Origin: Halobaculum sp. CBA1158 | Lineage (GTDB): Archaea; Halobacteriota; Halobacteria; Halobacteriales; Haloferacaceae | Direction of reading: 5' to 3' | Length of the DNA: 64,000 nucleotides | Assembly (NCBI RefSeq): GCF_021431925.1 | Contig: NZ_CP090371.1 | Span: 1,984,001-2,048,000 of the forward strand | Shown here: piece by piece, positions 8,790 through 22,908 of the stretch | How positions within the stretch are numbered: the first letter of the stretch is position 1 | How the letters are laid out: each line of letters begins with the position of its first letter | Position numbers and translations under genes: made by a program | Notes under the pieces: model-generated | Database searches by the model: none | Told to the model about the DNA's origin: nothing | Seen by the model: only the letters and a program-made list of their open reading frames with translations

Positions 8790-9668
8790 ATGCCCTCCCG
8801 TTCGTCCGCCCCCTCGGCGTGTCCCGCCTGTGGCACCAGCCTGGGGGCCGCGGACCGCTTCTGTTCGTCGTGCGGTCGGGCCGTCGGGAGGGACGATCCG
8901 GCGGCCGACGGGCGGCCCGGCCCGGAGGACCGCGCGTGGCTGGACCGCCGTGTCGCCGACCTCCGCGCCGAGGGCTGGGACCCCGTCGCAGACGACGGGG
9001 ACCGGGTGGTCCTCCGCGACCGCGGAGTCGGCAGCCTCCCGGTGCACGCGGCGTTGCTGGTGTTCACCGGCGGGATCGGGAACCTCGTGTACGCGCTGTA
9101 CCGCTACACGTCGGGCGCGCCGCGGCTGATCGTCGACGCCGACGGCACGGAGCGCCGGCCCGACGAGCGCGACACCGACCTCCGGTCGGTCGCGACCGCG
9201 CTCGTCGCCGGGACGCTGGCGTTCTCCGCGGTCGTCATGGTCGGCGTCGCCGTGCTCGCGAGCCTCTCGGAGGCCGCGCTCGCGGCCGGCGGGCTGGCGA
9301 TCGTCGCGCTGGCGCTCGCGGCGGCGACGGCTATCCCGTCGATCGCCCGCGACGGCCGCGAGTCGATCACGACGTTCGGGCGACGACGGACCGTCGACCG
9401 CGACCGCGTCCGCAACCCGCCGGACCCGTGTGCCGCCTGCGGCAGCCGGGTGTTCCGCGGCGAGCACCGACGGTACGCCGAGCGACTGTACATCGCGGGG
9501 GTCCCGGTTCGGACCGCGTCCTCGGGCGCGAACACCTACTGCGCGTCGTGTGCCGACGAGGCCGGCGACCCCGCGGGCGACGACGTGGCGGCGGAGCCGT
9601 CGCGGGTCCGCGACGCGGCCGACGACGCCGGCGGACGCGAACGGAGTCGAGAGCGATCGAGGGAGTGA
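8790..9668 (+). CDS. Zinc-ribbon membrane protein
   Basis: A 292-residue protein. A zinc ribbon opens it (Cys11, Cys14, Cys25, Cys28: CPACG and CSSCG). A soluble region follows, then two hydrophobic helices (about 131-150 and 155-177), and a second zinc ribbon in the C-terminal half (CAACGSRVF and CASC). The C terminus is charged and low in complexity. This looks like a membrane protein with cytoplasmic zinc ribbons at both ends. No function is recognised. Confidence 0.72.
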   Translation: MPSRSSAPSACPACGTSLGAADRFCSSCGRAVGRDDPAADGRPGPEDRAWLDRRVADLRAEGWDPVADDGDRVVLRDRGVGSLPVHAALLVFTGGIGNLVYALYRYTSGAPRLIVDADGTERRPDERDTDLRSVATALVAGTLAFSAVVMVGVAVLASLSEAALAAGGLAIVALALAAATAIPSIARDGRESITTFGRRRTVDRDRVRNPPDPCAACGSRVFRGEHRRYAERLYIAGVPVRTASSGANTYCASCADEAGDPAGDDVAAEPSRVRDAADDAGGRERSRERSRE

Positions 9669-9700
9669 TCGCCGCAGAACGGTGCTGGCGGGGCGACGAC

Positions 9701-10816
9701 TCAGAGGACGCCCATCTCCCCGAGGCGGTCGGGGAGGTAGGTGTCGGTGACGAAGTCGAGACCCTGGGCCGCGAGCGCCTGCTGTTCGGCCTTCTTTCCG
9801 ATGTCGAGCTGCAGCTCGATCTGCTCCTCCCAGAAGTCGGTCTGGAAGCGCGGGTCGTCCAGTTCGGACTCCAGCGCGTTCACGTCGGAGTCCGCCAGCG
9901 GGTCCGTCGGCAGGTCGTAGTCGACGATGTCCTGCGGGCGGATGCCGACGTACTCGGCCTCCGGCGTCGCCAGGTACTCAGAGAGGTGCGCCGACTTGAT
10001 CGACCCGTAGGCCACGGAGCCGAAGATGCGGTACGACCAGGGGTCGCCGTCGGTGAACACCACGACCGGGAGGTCGAGTTCGTCGTGCAGGCGCTTGGTG
10101 ATCCGGCGAGTTGCGCGCGCGGGCTGGCCCTTGAGGTGGACGACGAGGCAGTTGTAGTCGGTGTCGAAGCCGTTCTCGACGAGCCGGTCGCGCATGCCGC
10201 CGGTCTCGACGCACAGCACGAAGTCGATGTCGTGATCGAGGAACTGGATCGTGTCGGGGTTGTTCGGGATCTGGTAGCCGCCCTCGCCCACGTCCTCCTG
10301 ACAGTGGATGTCGCGCTCGCCGCGGCGGGTCTGCTCGCGGAGCTCCAGCGGGCCCATCAGCGTCGCGCCCGACTCCTCCGGGCGCATGTGGAAGTCCTCG
10401 CGGGTGACGCCGGAGACGACCTCCAGGTCCTCGACGAGCTGGTTCGACTCGTCCTGGTCGGAGAAGCCCGCCTCGTCGGAGTCCCACGACTCCGAGAGGT
10501 AGTACAGCTCACGCAGGGTCGACGAGCGGTCCTCGTCGAGCTGTTGGGCGAGGAACTCGACGGTGTAGGCCGCCTTCAGCAGCTTTCGAGCGCCGCGCAC
10601 GGAGTTGGCCGAGCGCGTCGACGTGCGGTCGCCGTACACCCACACGCCGGAGTCGTCGTCGAAGACGATGTTGCTCTTGGTCCGGGTGGGGAGGACCATC
10701 TGCGGGATGTCCCCGCGGTCGAACTGGTCGTAGATGTCCTCGGCGAGATCGAGCAGTTGCTCGCGGGCCTTCTGTTCGTTCAGGGTGGTGTCGGATTCGG
10801 GTGTGTCTGCGCTCAT
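9701..10816 (-). CDS. top6A: DNA topoisomerase VI subunit A
   Basis: The DNA-cleaving subunit of type IIB topoisomerase VI, which relaxes and decatenates duplex DNA as an A2B2 complex. The 371 residues include the CAP/5Y domain with [12 protein letters not shown] (Tyr105/Tyr106, one of which is the Spo11-type catalytic tyrosine), a TOPRIM Glu in [10 protein letters not shown], and the [17 protein letters not shown] acidic motif. It starts one nucleotide after the top6B stop, so the pair is a tight operon with translational coupling likely. Length is normal. Confidence 0.96.
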   Translation of the reverse strand: MSADTPESDTTLNEQKAREQLLDLAEDIYDQFDRGDIPQMVLPTRTKSNIVFDDDSGVWVYGDRTSTRSANSVRGARKLLKAAYTVEFLAQQLDEDRSSTLRELYYLSESWDSDEAGFSDQDESNQLVEDLEVVSGVTREDFHMRPEESGATLMGPLELREQTRRGERDIHCQEDVGEGGYQIPNNPDTIQFLDHDIDFVLCVETGGMRDRLVENGFDTDYNCLVVHLKGQPARATRRITKRLHDELDLPVVVFTDGDPWSYRIFGSVAYGSIKSAHLSEYLATPEAEYVGIRPQDIVDYDLPTDPLADSDVNALESELDDPRFQTDFWEEQIELQLDIGKKAEQQALAAQGLDFVTDTYLPDRLGEMGVL

Positions 10817-10817
10817 A

Positions 10818-15434
<4,617 letters not shown>

Positions 15435-15507
15435 TGCGGCGACCGCGACAACCGATGCAGATGACGCGAATGACGCGACACGGACACACGACGACGGAGG
15501 CGTATCG

Positions 15508-18000
15508 ATGAGTTCCGACGTGCCCGACGTCGACCCCGACGAGGTGCAGGCGGCGCAGGTCGACCGCGTCCGCATCGAAGACGAGATGGAGCAGTCGTAC
15601 ATCGACTACGCGATGTCGGTCATCGCGGGTCGAGCGCTCCCGGACGTACGGGACGGCCTCAAGCCCGTCCACCGGCGGATCCTCTACGCGATGCACGAGA
15701 TGGGCGTCACGAGCAACACCAGCCACCGGAAGTCCTCCTCGGTGGTCGGTGAGACGATGGGTGACTACCACCCGCACGGCGACCAGGCCATCTACGACAC
15801 GCTCGTCAACATGGCCCAGGAGTTCTCGATGCGCTATCCGCTGATCGACGGCCAGGGGAACTTCGGCTCGATGGACGGCGACCCGGCGGCGGCGATGCGG
15901 TACACGGAGGCCCGCATGGCCGACATCGCCGAGGAGCTCCTCTCGGACATCGAGAAGGGCACCGTCGACTTCACCGCCAACTACGACGACCGCCTGACCG
16001 AGCCGGACGTGTTGCCCGCGGCGTACCCCAATCTGCTGGTCAACGGCTCGACCGGCATCGCGGTCGGCATGTCGACGAAGGTGCCGCCGCACAACCTCGG
16101 CGAGGTGATCGACGCGACGATCGAGCTGATCGACGACCCGGACGCGACCGTCGCGGACCTCATGGAGCACGTGGAGGGACCCGATTTCCCGACCGGCGCG
16201 AATATCGTCGGCCGCAACTCCGTCCGGGAGGCGTACACGACGGGTCGCGGTCGCGTCCGCGTGCGCGCCGAGATGGACGTCGAGGAGTTCGGCAACGACC
16301 GCGAGCGAATCGTCGTCACCGAGCTCCCGTACCAGGAGAACAAAGCGCGCATCGTCGAGCGCATCGCCGAGGACGTGAACGAGGGCGTCATCGAGGGCAT
16401 CTCCGACCTGCGCGACGAGTCGGACCGCGAGGGCGTGCGCGTCGTCATCGAACTCAAGCGCGGCGCGAACGTCGAGGTGGTGAAGAACCAGCTGCTGGAG
16501 CATCACCTGGAGTCCACCTTCGGCGTCATCAACCTCGCGCTGGTCGACGGCCAGCCGAAGGTCCTGACCCTCAAGGAGACGCTGGAGCACTACATCGAAC
16601 ACCGAAAGGAGGTCGTCACCCGGCGCTCGGAGTACGACCTGCAGGAGGCCGAAGAGCGCGCACACATCCTCGAGGGTCGCTTACGGGCGCTCGAGAACGT
16701 CGAGGACGTGGTCGAGACGATCCGCGAGAGCGACGACCGCGACGCAGCCAAGACCGCGCTCCGAGGCGTCTACGACTTCAGCGAGGAGCAGGCCGAACAC
16801 ATCGTCCGGATGCAGCTCGGCTCGCTCACCTCGATGGAGGCCGCCGAGATCGAATCGGAGTACGAGGAGGTGCAGGCGACCATCGAGCGCCTCAACGAGA
16901 TCCTCGAGTCCGAGTCGGAGCTGCTCGAGGTGATCAAGACGGAGCTCCGCGAGATCAAAGATCGGTACGACGACGACCGCCGCACGGGGTTCGTCGACGA
17001 CACCGGCACGGTCACCCACGAGGACCTCATCCCCGAGGAGGAGTCGGTGGTCGTGCTCTCGGAGGACGACTACATCAAGCGGATGCCCGCGGCCGACTTC
17101 CGCGCGCAGAACCGCGGCGGCAAGGGGATCATCGGCACCGACCTGAAGGAGGGCGACCGCGTCTCCTCGGTGTTCCTCGCCTCGACGCACGACTACCTCC
17201 TGTGCTTCACCGACGAGGGACGCGTCTTCGAGCTGAAGGCGTATCAGGTGCCGGAGATGGGTCGCACCGCCCGCGGCAAGTCCGCGGTGAACGTCCTCGA
17301 TCTGAACGACGACGAGGAGCTGACCGCCGTGGTCAACTGCGACGACCTCGACGGCGACGAGTACCTCACGATGGTCACGGAGGGCGGCTACGTGAAGCGG
17401 ACCGCCGGCGACGAGTTCGAGAACATCCTCTCGACGGGGATCCGCGCCATCAGGCTGGAGGAGGGCGACGCGCTCGCCGACGTGGAAGTGACCGACGGGG
17501 ATCGGAACCTCGTGATCGGCACCCGCGACGGGATGGCGATCCGGTTCGACGAGAGCGAGGTTCGCGCGATGGGCCGCACGGCACGCGGCGTCCGCGGGAT
17601 CAAGCTCACCGGAGACGACCGCGTCGCCGGCCTGGCGGCCATCGACGAAGACGAGCACGACTGGGTGCTCACGGTCACGGCCAACGGCTACGGCAAGCGG
17701 ACGGACCTCTCGGAGTACCGCATCCAGAGCCGCAACGGAAAGGGGCTCATCGACATCAAGACGAACGAGCGCAACGGCCCCGTCTGCGCCGTCGAGGCGG
17801 TCACCTACGGTGACCACCTGTTCGCGATGAGCGCCGACGGGCAGATCATGCGCACCCGCGTCGAGGACGTCTCGACCATCGGTCGCAACACGATGGGCGT
17901 CACCGTGATGGACATCGAGGAGGGCGACGCCGTCGCCGCCGTGGACGTGCTCTCCTCCGAGCGCGTCGCTCCCGAGCGGACGGACGGCGACGACGAGTAG
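15508..18000 (+). CDS. gyrA: DNA gyrase subunit A
   Basis: The breakage-reunion subunit of gyrase (830 residues). The quinolone-resistance region is seen around [16 protein letters not shown], and the catalytic Tyr132 in [10 protein letters not shown]. The tower and coiled-coil gate follow, then a C-terminal beta-pinwheel of six repeated blades. A GyrA-box-like QNRGGKG lies near residue 535, expected for a true gyrase that wraps DNA. Start ATG at 15508 opens [13 protein letters not shown] before the core at about residue 20. It lies downstream of gyrB in one operon. Confidence 0.97.
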   Translation: MSSDVPDVDPDEVQAAQVDRVRIEDEMEQSYIDYAMSVIAGRALPDVRDGLKPVHRRILYAMHEMGVTSNTSHRKSSSVVGETMGDYHPHGDQAIYDTLVNMAQEFSMRYPLIDGQGNFGSMDGDPAAAMRYTEARMADIAEELLSDIEKGTVDFTANYDDRLTEPDVLPAAYPNLLVNGSTGIAVGMSTKVPPHNLGEVIDATIELIDDPDATVADLMEHVEGPDFPTGANIVGRNSVREAYTTGRGRVRVRAEMDVEEFGNDRERIVVTELPYQENKARIVERIAEDVNEGVIEGISDLRDESDREGVRVVIELKRGANVEVVKNQLLEHHLESTFGVINLALVDGQPKVLTLKETLEHYIEHRKEVVTRRSEYDLQEAEERAHILEGRLRALENVEDVVETIRESDDRDAAKTALRGVYDFSEEQAEHIVRMQLGSLTSMEAAEIESEYEEVQATIERLNEILESESELLEVIKTELREIKDRYDDDRRTGFVDDTGTVTHEDLIPEEESVVVLSEDDYIKRMPAADFRAQNRGGKGIIGTDLKEGDRVSSVFLASTHDYLLCFTDEGRVFELKAYQVPEMGRTARGKSAVNVLDLNDDEELTAVVNCDDLDGDEYLTMVTEGGYVKRTAGDEFENILSTGIRAIRLEEGDALADVEVTDGDRNLVIGTRDGMAIRFDESEVRAMGRTARGVRGIKLTGDDRVAGLAAIDEDEHDWVLTVTANGYGKRTDLSEYRIQSRNGKGLIDIKTNERNGPVCAVEAVTYGDHLFAMSADGQIMRTRVEDVSTIGRNTMGVTVMDIEEGDAVAAVDVLSSERVAPERTDGDDE

Positions 18001-18054
18001 CCGAGGCTCGAGACCGGGAATCCCGCGACGTCGGGAGCGCCCGTCCGGTCCGTC

Positions 18055-18675
18055 TCAGCCGTCAGCCCGCGCGTCGACCAGTTCGTAGTAGTCCCCACAG
18101 CAGTCCGTCGGGGCGACGCGCTCGCGTTGAGTCTCGACGGGAAGCTCCGCGGTCCGCGTCGTGCGACAGCGCCGACAGCGGTCGGCGATCACGTCGCCGC
18201 AGCCGCGGCACCGGATCAGGTAGCGCCCGCGGTGGAACGCTGGACAGCGCCGGTCGGCGTTCACCGCGTCGGCGCGCTCGCGGAACCAGGTCCCGTGGCC
18301 GGTCGCGCCGAACCGGGCGAACTGCTCGACGTGGATCAGTTCGTGTCGGAGGACGCGCCGCCACTCGGCCTCGCCGTAGGCGTCGGCCGCCCGGCGCGAG
18401 CAGACGACGTGGCACGCGCGGAGGTCGTCGAATCGGGAGTTCGGACCGGGGAGTCGGTCGCCGTGATCCCGGACGACGGCGTCCCAATCGAGCGGATCGC
18501 CCACCGCAGCGCCGGGGATCGTCGGGTGTTTCACCGCCGCCGCCCGGCGCTTGGCGCGCGCGGAGACGCGCCAGTCGGTCACGATATCGAGCGAGGGGAG
18601 CCGGTAGGGGTACGTCGCGACCGCGGAGGCCGCGTAGTCGCGACTGTAGGCGACGAGGTCGGCGTCGGTCGTCAC
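18055..18675 (-). CDS. SprT-like zinc metallopeptidase
   Basis: A 206-residue protein with the SprT/Spartan signature HELIH (His111-Glu112-His115) and a third zinc ligand at His127 (GATGHGTW). A C-terminal zinc ribbon is formed by Cys156, Cys159, Cys167 and Cys170. Spartan-type proteases cut DNA-protein crosslinks in eukaryotes; the role in archaea is inferred only. Start is GTG at 18675. It is convergent with gyrA, with about 54 nt between stops. A second Cys pair (DCCGDYY) near the end is extra. Confidence 0.85.
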   Translation of the reverse strand: MTTDADLVAYSRDYAASAVATYPYRLPSLDIVTDWRVSARAKRRAAAVKHPTIPGAAVGDPLDWDAVVRDHGDRLPGPNSRFDDLRACHVVCSRRAADAYGEAEWRRVLRHELIHVEQFARFGATGHGTWFRERADAVNADRRCPAFHRGRYLIRCRGCGDVIADRCRRCRTTRTAELPVETQRERVAPTDCCGDYYELVDARADG

Positions 18676-18755
18676 GTCGCTCCAGCGGATACCGGTGGAT
18701 GGACGGAGGAGACCGTGAGTCTGTCGGCGTCGGCTCGGAACCCGGCGTCGGAGCC

Positions 18756-19658
18756 TCAGAGAATGCGCTTACCGAACGCGCTTGCGACGAGTTCGGCCGC
18801 GAGCTCGGCCGTTTCGTTCGAGTCGTCGAGCACGGGGTTCACCTCGACCACCTCCATCGAGCGGACGGCGTCGGTCTCGGCGACCAACTCCATCGCGTGG
18901 TGGGCCTCGCGGTAGGTGACCCCCCCGCGGACCGGCGTGCCGACGCCCGGCGCGATCGTCGGGTCGAGCCAGTCCATGTCGAGGCTGACGTGGACGCCGT
19001 CGACGCCGTCGCCGGCGACCGAGAGGGCCGCCTCGACGACATCGGTGATCCCCCGCTCGTCGATGTCGGACATGGTGTACGCCGTCATCTCGGAGGCGCG
19101 GATCGCTTCGCGTTCGCTGTCGTCGATCGTGCGCAGGCCGACGTACGCGACGTTTTCCTCGCGGAGACCGGGGGCGTTCGCCCAGTCGACGCCGTCCCAC
19201 TCGGCGTGTCCGAGTGCCGCCGCCAGCGGCATCCCGTGGACGTTGCCGGAGGGCGACGTGCTCGGCGTGTTGTAGTCGCCGTGGGCGTCGAACCAGACGG
19301 CCCCGATCTCGGCGTCGCGCGCGCTCCCGACGAGCGAACCGATGGCGACCGAGTGGTCGCCCCCGAGCACGACCGGGGTGTCGCCGGCCGCGACCGCGTC
19401 GGCGACGCGGTCGGCGAGGGTGGTCGTCACCTCCTCGGTCTCGCGGAGGAACCTCGCGTCGCCCTCGCTGGGCTGTCGGGAGTGGGGGTCGCGCTCCTCG
19501 GCGCGCGGCACCGAGAGGTCGCCGTCGTCGACGGCGTCGACGCCGGCGGACGCGAGGGCGTCCGCGAGGCCGGCGTAGCGAATGGCGGAGGGGCCCATGT
19601 CGACGCCGCGTCGGTCCTGTCCGTAGTCCGTGGGGACGCCGATGATCCGGACGGTCAT
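18756..19658 (-). CDS. rocF: Arginase
   Basis: Hydrolyses L-arginine to ornithine and urea in the cytoplasm. The 300 residues have all manganese ligands of the ureohydrolase family: GGDHS (His102), DAHGD (Asp124, His126, Asp128) and SLDMDWLDP (Asp227, Asp229). The N-terminal MTVRIIGVPTDYGQDRRGV block is arginase-like rather than agmatinase-like, and the loop SPSGNVHGMPL supports arginine specificity (SGNVHGMP is typical of arginases). It stands alone, without other arginine genes beside it. Confidence 0.93.
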   Translation of the reverse strand: MTVRIIGVPTDYGQDRRGVDMGPSAIRYAGLADALASAGVDAVDDGDLSVPRAEERDPHSRQPSEGDARFLRETEEVTTTLADRVADAVAAGDTPVVLGGDHSVAIGSLVGSARDAEIGAVWFDAHGDYNTPSTSPSGNVHGMPLAAALGHAEWDGVDWANAPGLREENVAYVGLRTIDDSEREAIRASEMTAYTMSDIDERGITDVVEAALSVAGDGVDGVHVSLDMDWLDPTIAPGVGTPVRGGVTYREAHHAMELVAETDAVRSMEVVEVNPVLDDSNETAELAAELVASAFGKRIL

Positions 19659-19736
19659 ATCGGAGAGGCGGCGTCCGGGGGCTTCAAACGGGGTGGTTCC
19701 GGCCGGCGGGGAGGCGACGGTCGGTCACCGGGCCCG

Positions 19737-20666
19737 CTACTCCTCGAGGTACGGCGCGCAGACGCGCTCGACGCCCTCCTCGAAGTCGATCTCCGGCTCC
19801 CACCCGGTCGCCTCGCGGATCCGCGTGATGTCCGCGCAGGTGTCGTGGACGTAGTTCTCCAGCGGGATCGGCTCGTAGACGGGTTCGACGTCGGTGCCGA
19901 GCGCGTCGTTGATCAGCTCGATCGTCTCGTTGAACGAGTAGGGGTCGCCGGTACCGAGGTTGTACACGCCGGCCAGTTCGTGGTCGGCGATCGCCTCGAG
20001 TCCGCGGACGATGTCGTCGACGTGGGTGAAATCGCGCGTCTGGGAGCCGTCGCCCCACAGCACCGGCGACTCGCCGGTGGCGACGGCGTCGGCGAACTGC
20101 GAGACGGTGTTGGCGTACTCGCCCTTGTGCCCCTCGTTGCCGCCGTACCCCTGATACACCGAGAAGAAGCGCGCACCGGCACACGTCAGGTCGTCGTAGA
20201 AGTCGTTGTAGTACTCGGCGTAGCGCTCGCGTCCGAGCATCGAGGCGTCGTAGCCGGTCGACGCCTCCAGGTCCATGTCCTCGGGGCTCGGCTCCGTCCG
20301 ACTGCCGTACGCCGAGGACGTCGACGCGTAGACGATCGTGTCACAGCCGTCGGCGCGGGCCTGTTCGACGACGTTGACGAACCCCTCGACGTTGACGCGA
20401 GCGCCCCGTCTGGGGTTCTCCTCGAGCATCTGTCGCGAGGACAGCGCCGCGAGGTGGAACACGCTGTCCACGTCCGTCGGAAGGTCGTCGTCGAGCACGT
20501 CGGCCTCGACGAACTCCACGTCGTCCGAGAGGTTCTCGTGAGTGCCGAGGAACTCGTTGTCGAGTGCGATCACGTCGTTGCCTGCGGCCGCGAGCGTGTT
20601 GGCGAGGTTCGAACCGATGAAGCCCGCACCGCCGGTAACGAGCACGCGCGAATCGTCCATACGCAT
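19737..20666 (-). CDS. NAD-dependent sugar epimerase/dehydratase (GalE-like)
   Basis: An extended short-chain dehydrogenase of 309 residues. The Rossmann motif is TGGAGFIG (11-18), with Asp36 in the ALDN strand suiting NAD. The active-site Ser/Thr block is STSSAYG (115-121) and the tyrosine is Tyr139. The usual lysine of the YxxxK pair is replaced by methionine (YDASM, Met143). The C-terminal part (GDGSQTRDFTHVDDIV) is like UDP-glucose 4-epimerases, so a nucleotide sugar is the probable substrate. Loss of the lysine makes activity uncertain. A second ATG lies two codons in (20660). Confidence 0.85.
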   Translation of the reverse strand: MRMDDSRVLVTGGAGFIGSNLANTLAAAGNDVIALDNEFLGTHENLSDDVEFVEADVLDDDLPTDVDSVFHLAALSSRQMLEENPRRGARVNVEGFVNVVEQARADGCDTIVYASTSSAYGSRTEPSPEDMDLEASTGYDASMLGRERYAEYYNDFYDDLTCAGARFFSVYQGYGGNEGHKGEYANTVSQFADAVATGESPVLWGDGSQTRDFTHVDDIVRGLEAIADHELAGVYNLGTGDPYSFNETIELINDALGTDVEPVYEPIPLENYVHDTCADITRIREATGWEPEIDFEEGVERVCAPYLEE

Positions 20667-20776
20667 TCTGGCCGGCGCGACCCCGAAAGCGGTGTCGGTC
20701 CTGCCGAGCGCACGGGCCGCGATCCCGGTCCACGGGGGCTATCGTCGCCATCCCCGTCACGTCCCCGGGTCCGTGG

Positions 20777-20783
20777 TTTTAAG
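20777..20783 (+). promoter_or_regulatory. TATA box of the wHTH regulator
   Basis: TTTTAAG in CCGTGGTTTTAAGCGG is 26-32 nt before the ATG at 20809. Another ATG at 20801 is in a different frame and was rejected. Confidence 0.55.
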
Positions 20784-20808
20784 CGGCGTCCCGGAAAATC
20801 ATGAACGA

Positions 20809-21342
20809 ATGTCGTCCATCGAGCTCACCGACAGCCAACGGAAGATCCTCAACGAACTGGTGAACCTCTACCGCGAGGAGGAAGACGCCGTCAAGGGGGA
20901 GACGATCGCCGACGCGGTCGGCCGCAACGCCGGCACGATCCGCAACCAGATGCAGAGCCTGAAGGCGTTGCAGTTGGTCGAGGGCGTACCCGGCCCCAAA
21001 GGCGGGTACAAGCCGACGGCCAACGCCTTCGAGGCGCTGGACCTCCAGAACCTCGACGAGCCGGCGTCGACGCCGCTGTTCCACGAGGGCGAGCGCCTCG
21101 AGAACGTCAACGTCCAGGAGATCAACCTCACCTCCGTCCACCACCCCGAACTGTGTCGCGCGGAGATCCACATCCAGGGGTCGGTTCGCGACTTCCACGA
21201 GGGCGACGCCGTCAGCGTCGGGCCGACGCCGCTGTCGAAGCTCGTCATCGACGGCGTCCTCGACGGGAAAGACGACACGGAATCGGTGTTGATCCTCAAG
21301 ATCGAGTCGATGGAAGCGCCCTCGGAGCCGCCCGAGCACTAA
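20809..21342 (+). CDS. Winged-helix transcriptional regulator (Rrf2-like)
   Basis: A 177-residue protein. Residues 1-75 form a winged helix (LTDSQRKILNELVNLY, then ETIADAVGRNAGTIRNQMQS as recognition helix, and GPKGGYKPT as wing), similar to Rrf2-type regulators. Residues about 90-165 form a separate beta-rich domain of unknown ligand. No Rrf2-type cysteine cluster is present, so iron-sulfur sensing is unlikely; the single Cys is in the second domain. This two-domain form is common in haloarchaea. Target genes cannot be read from context. Confidence 0.78.
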   Translation: MSSIELTDSQRKILNELVNLYREEEDAVKGETIADAVGRNAGTIRNQMQSLKALQLVEGVPGPKGGYKPTANAFEALDLQNLDEPASTPLFHEGERLENVNVQEINLTSVHHPELCRAEIHIQGSVRDFHEGDAVSVGPTPLSKLVIDGVLDGKDDTESVLILKIESMEAPSEPPEH

Positions 21343-21449
21343 TCGCCCGAGACCGACCGCGCGGACGACTGCGACGGCACCGTCGGCGAGCGCGAGGGCG
21401 CGGCGGTTCTGCGAGCGTTCGCACCGACAGCAACGGCGTCAGTCGGCTC

Positions 21450-21517
21450 GGTCGCGGCGCTGGAGCGGTCGCGGCGCTTGGGCGGTCGCATCGCCGGCAC
21501 GGTCGCGGCGCTGGGGC
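21450..21517. repeat. Four tandem 17-bp units between convergent genes
   Basis: Units at 21450, 21467, 21484 and 21501 follow GGTCGCGGCGCTGGAGC; units 1, 2 and 4 differ at one or two positions and unit 3 is more diverged. They lie in the 263-nt gap between the wHTH regulator and the NDH-2 gene, which converge. No gene is seen in the gap. They may be a slippage product or part of a terminator region. Confidence 0.7.
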
Positions 21518-21605
21518 GGCGCATGGGTGACGGGGTGGGCCGCCGAAGCGCGTCGCTGGCACGAACTGTACGAGGAAACGGACGCTGCGTGCTATCGCGC
21601 CGTCG

Positions 21606-22856
21606 TCACATGTCGCCCCAGGCGTTGACCGCGCGCCCGAGGCTCGTCACGTCGGCGATCCAGCGGCTCGCGACGCCCTTCTTGAGCGCCTTTGCGGCGG
21701 GGCCGCCGAAGGTGTTGACCGGGATCTTGAACCCGGGGGCCTGCACGTCGTGGGCGACGACCTCCTCGCCGATGGAGATGAGCGTCCCCTTGTCCTCGTG
21801 CCGCCACGACTTCAGAGGCGCGCCGCGGACCGCGCGCGCGAGGTTCTCGCCAGCGACGTCGGCGGCCTGCCAGGCGGCCTGCGCGGTCGGCGGTGCGACC
21901 TCGTCGTCGTCCTGCTCGACGAGCGCGGTGTCGCCGATGGCGAACACGCCGTCGGCGCTCGTCTCGAAGGTGGACTCGGCGTACACCCGCCCCGAGCGGT
22001 CGTCGGCGTCGACGCCGAAGTCGTCGACCTCGTCGTGGCCGGTGATGCCGCCCGTCCACAGCAGCACGTCGTACTCCATCACGAGGTCGTCGGAGAAGTC
22101 GATGTCCTCGGGAGCGGGCGCGTCGCCCTCGCCGTCCTCGCCGTAGTACTCGGTTTCCGCGCCGCCGAGGTAGACGGCGTGCTCGTCGACCTTCGAGATG
22201 AACTCGCCGGTGGAGACGCCGATCTCCTTGCCGTCGAGGCGCTTGCGGATCGCGCCCTGCACCTCGGGATCGTTGTTCGGGAACACCGAGTCGAGGCCCT
22301 CGACGATCTCGACGTCGATGGGTGCCTTGTGGTCGTCGCGGAACTCGGCGATCTCGCCGGCCGACTGGATGCCCGACAGGCCCGCGCCGCCGACGATGAC
22401 CTTCGCGGGGTCGGTCGTGGTCGCCTCCTCGCCGGCGGTCTTGACGGCCTGGTGGATCTCGCGGGCGTCGTCGAGGGTCTTCAGCGTCAGTGCGTGCTCG
22501 CGGAGGCCGTCGATGCCGAAGAAGGCCGTCGCCGAGCCGACCGCCAGCAGGAGGTAGTCGTAGTCGATCTCGTCGCCCGCGCGGGTGCGGACGACCCGCT
22601 CGTCGGCGTCGACCTCGGTGACGCGGCCGCGGACGAACTCGGTGTCGTCGGATTTGATCTCCTCGACGGGGATCGCGACCTTCGACTCCACCTCGGGCTT
22701 GCGGATGACGCGGTGGGCCTCGTGGAGGACGAGGTGGTAGTCGTGCTCCGACACCCACGTCAGCTCCGCCTCGTCCGGCTCGATGGCGTCCTCGAACGCC
22801 TTCACGGTCCCGGCACCGGCGTACCCGGCCCCGACGACGACGACCTGCGTACTCAT
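21606..22856 (-). CDS. ndh: Type II NADH dehydrogenase (NDH-2-like)
   Basis: A 416-residue flavoprotein oxidoreductase. It has an FAD-binding GxGxxG (VVVGAGYAGAG, 5-15), a second Rossmann motif for NAD(P)H (VIVGGAGLSGIQSAGE), the ATG-like LLWTGGITG block and the FAD-closing FAIGDTAL motif. NDH-2 enzymes pass electrons from NADH to quinone without pumping protons at the inner face of the membrane. The C terminus (about 360-416) has amphipathic segments suited to membrane association. A CTTTATCC box lies about 25 nt before the ATG. The substrate could also be a sulfide or other quinone partner. Confidence 0.85.
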   Translation of the reverse strand: MSTQVVVVGAGYAGAGTVKAFEDAIEPDEAELTWVSEHDYHLVLHEAHRVIRKPEVESKVAIPVEEIKSDDTEFVRGRVTEVDADERVVRTRAGDEIDYDYLLLAVGSATAFFGIDGLREHALTLKTLDDAREIHQAVKTAGEEATTTDPAKVIVGGAGLSGIQSAGEIAEFRDDHKAPIDVEIVEGLDSVFPNNDPEVQGAIRKRLDGKEIGVSTGEFISKVDEHAVYLGGAETEYYGEDGEGDAPAPEDIDFSDDLVMEYDVLLWTGGITGHDEVDDFGVDADDRSGRVYAESTFETSADGVFAIGDTALVEQDDDEVAPPTAQAAWQAADVAGENLARAVRGAPLKSWRHEDKGTLISIGEEVVAHDVQAPGFKIPVNTFGGPAAKALKKGVASRWIADVTSLGRAVNAWGDM

Positions 22857-22908
22857 GACGGCAGCTATCCAGCCGGAGGATAAAGGGGTGTTGAAACGAC
22901 GCCCCGCC

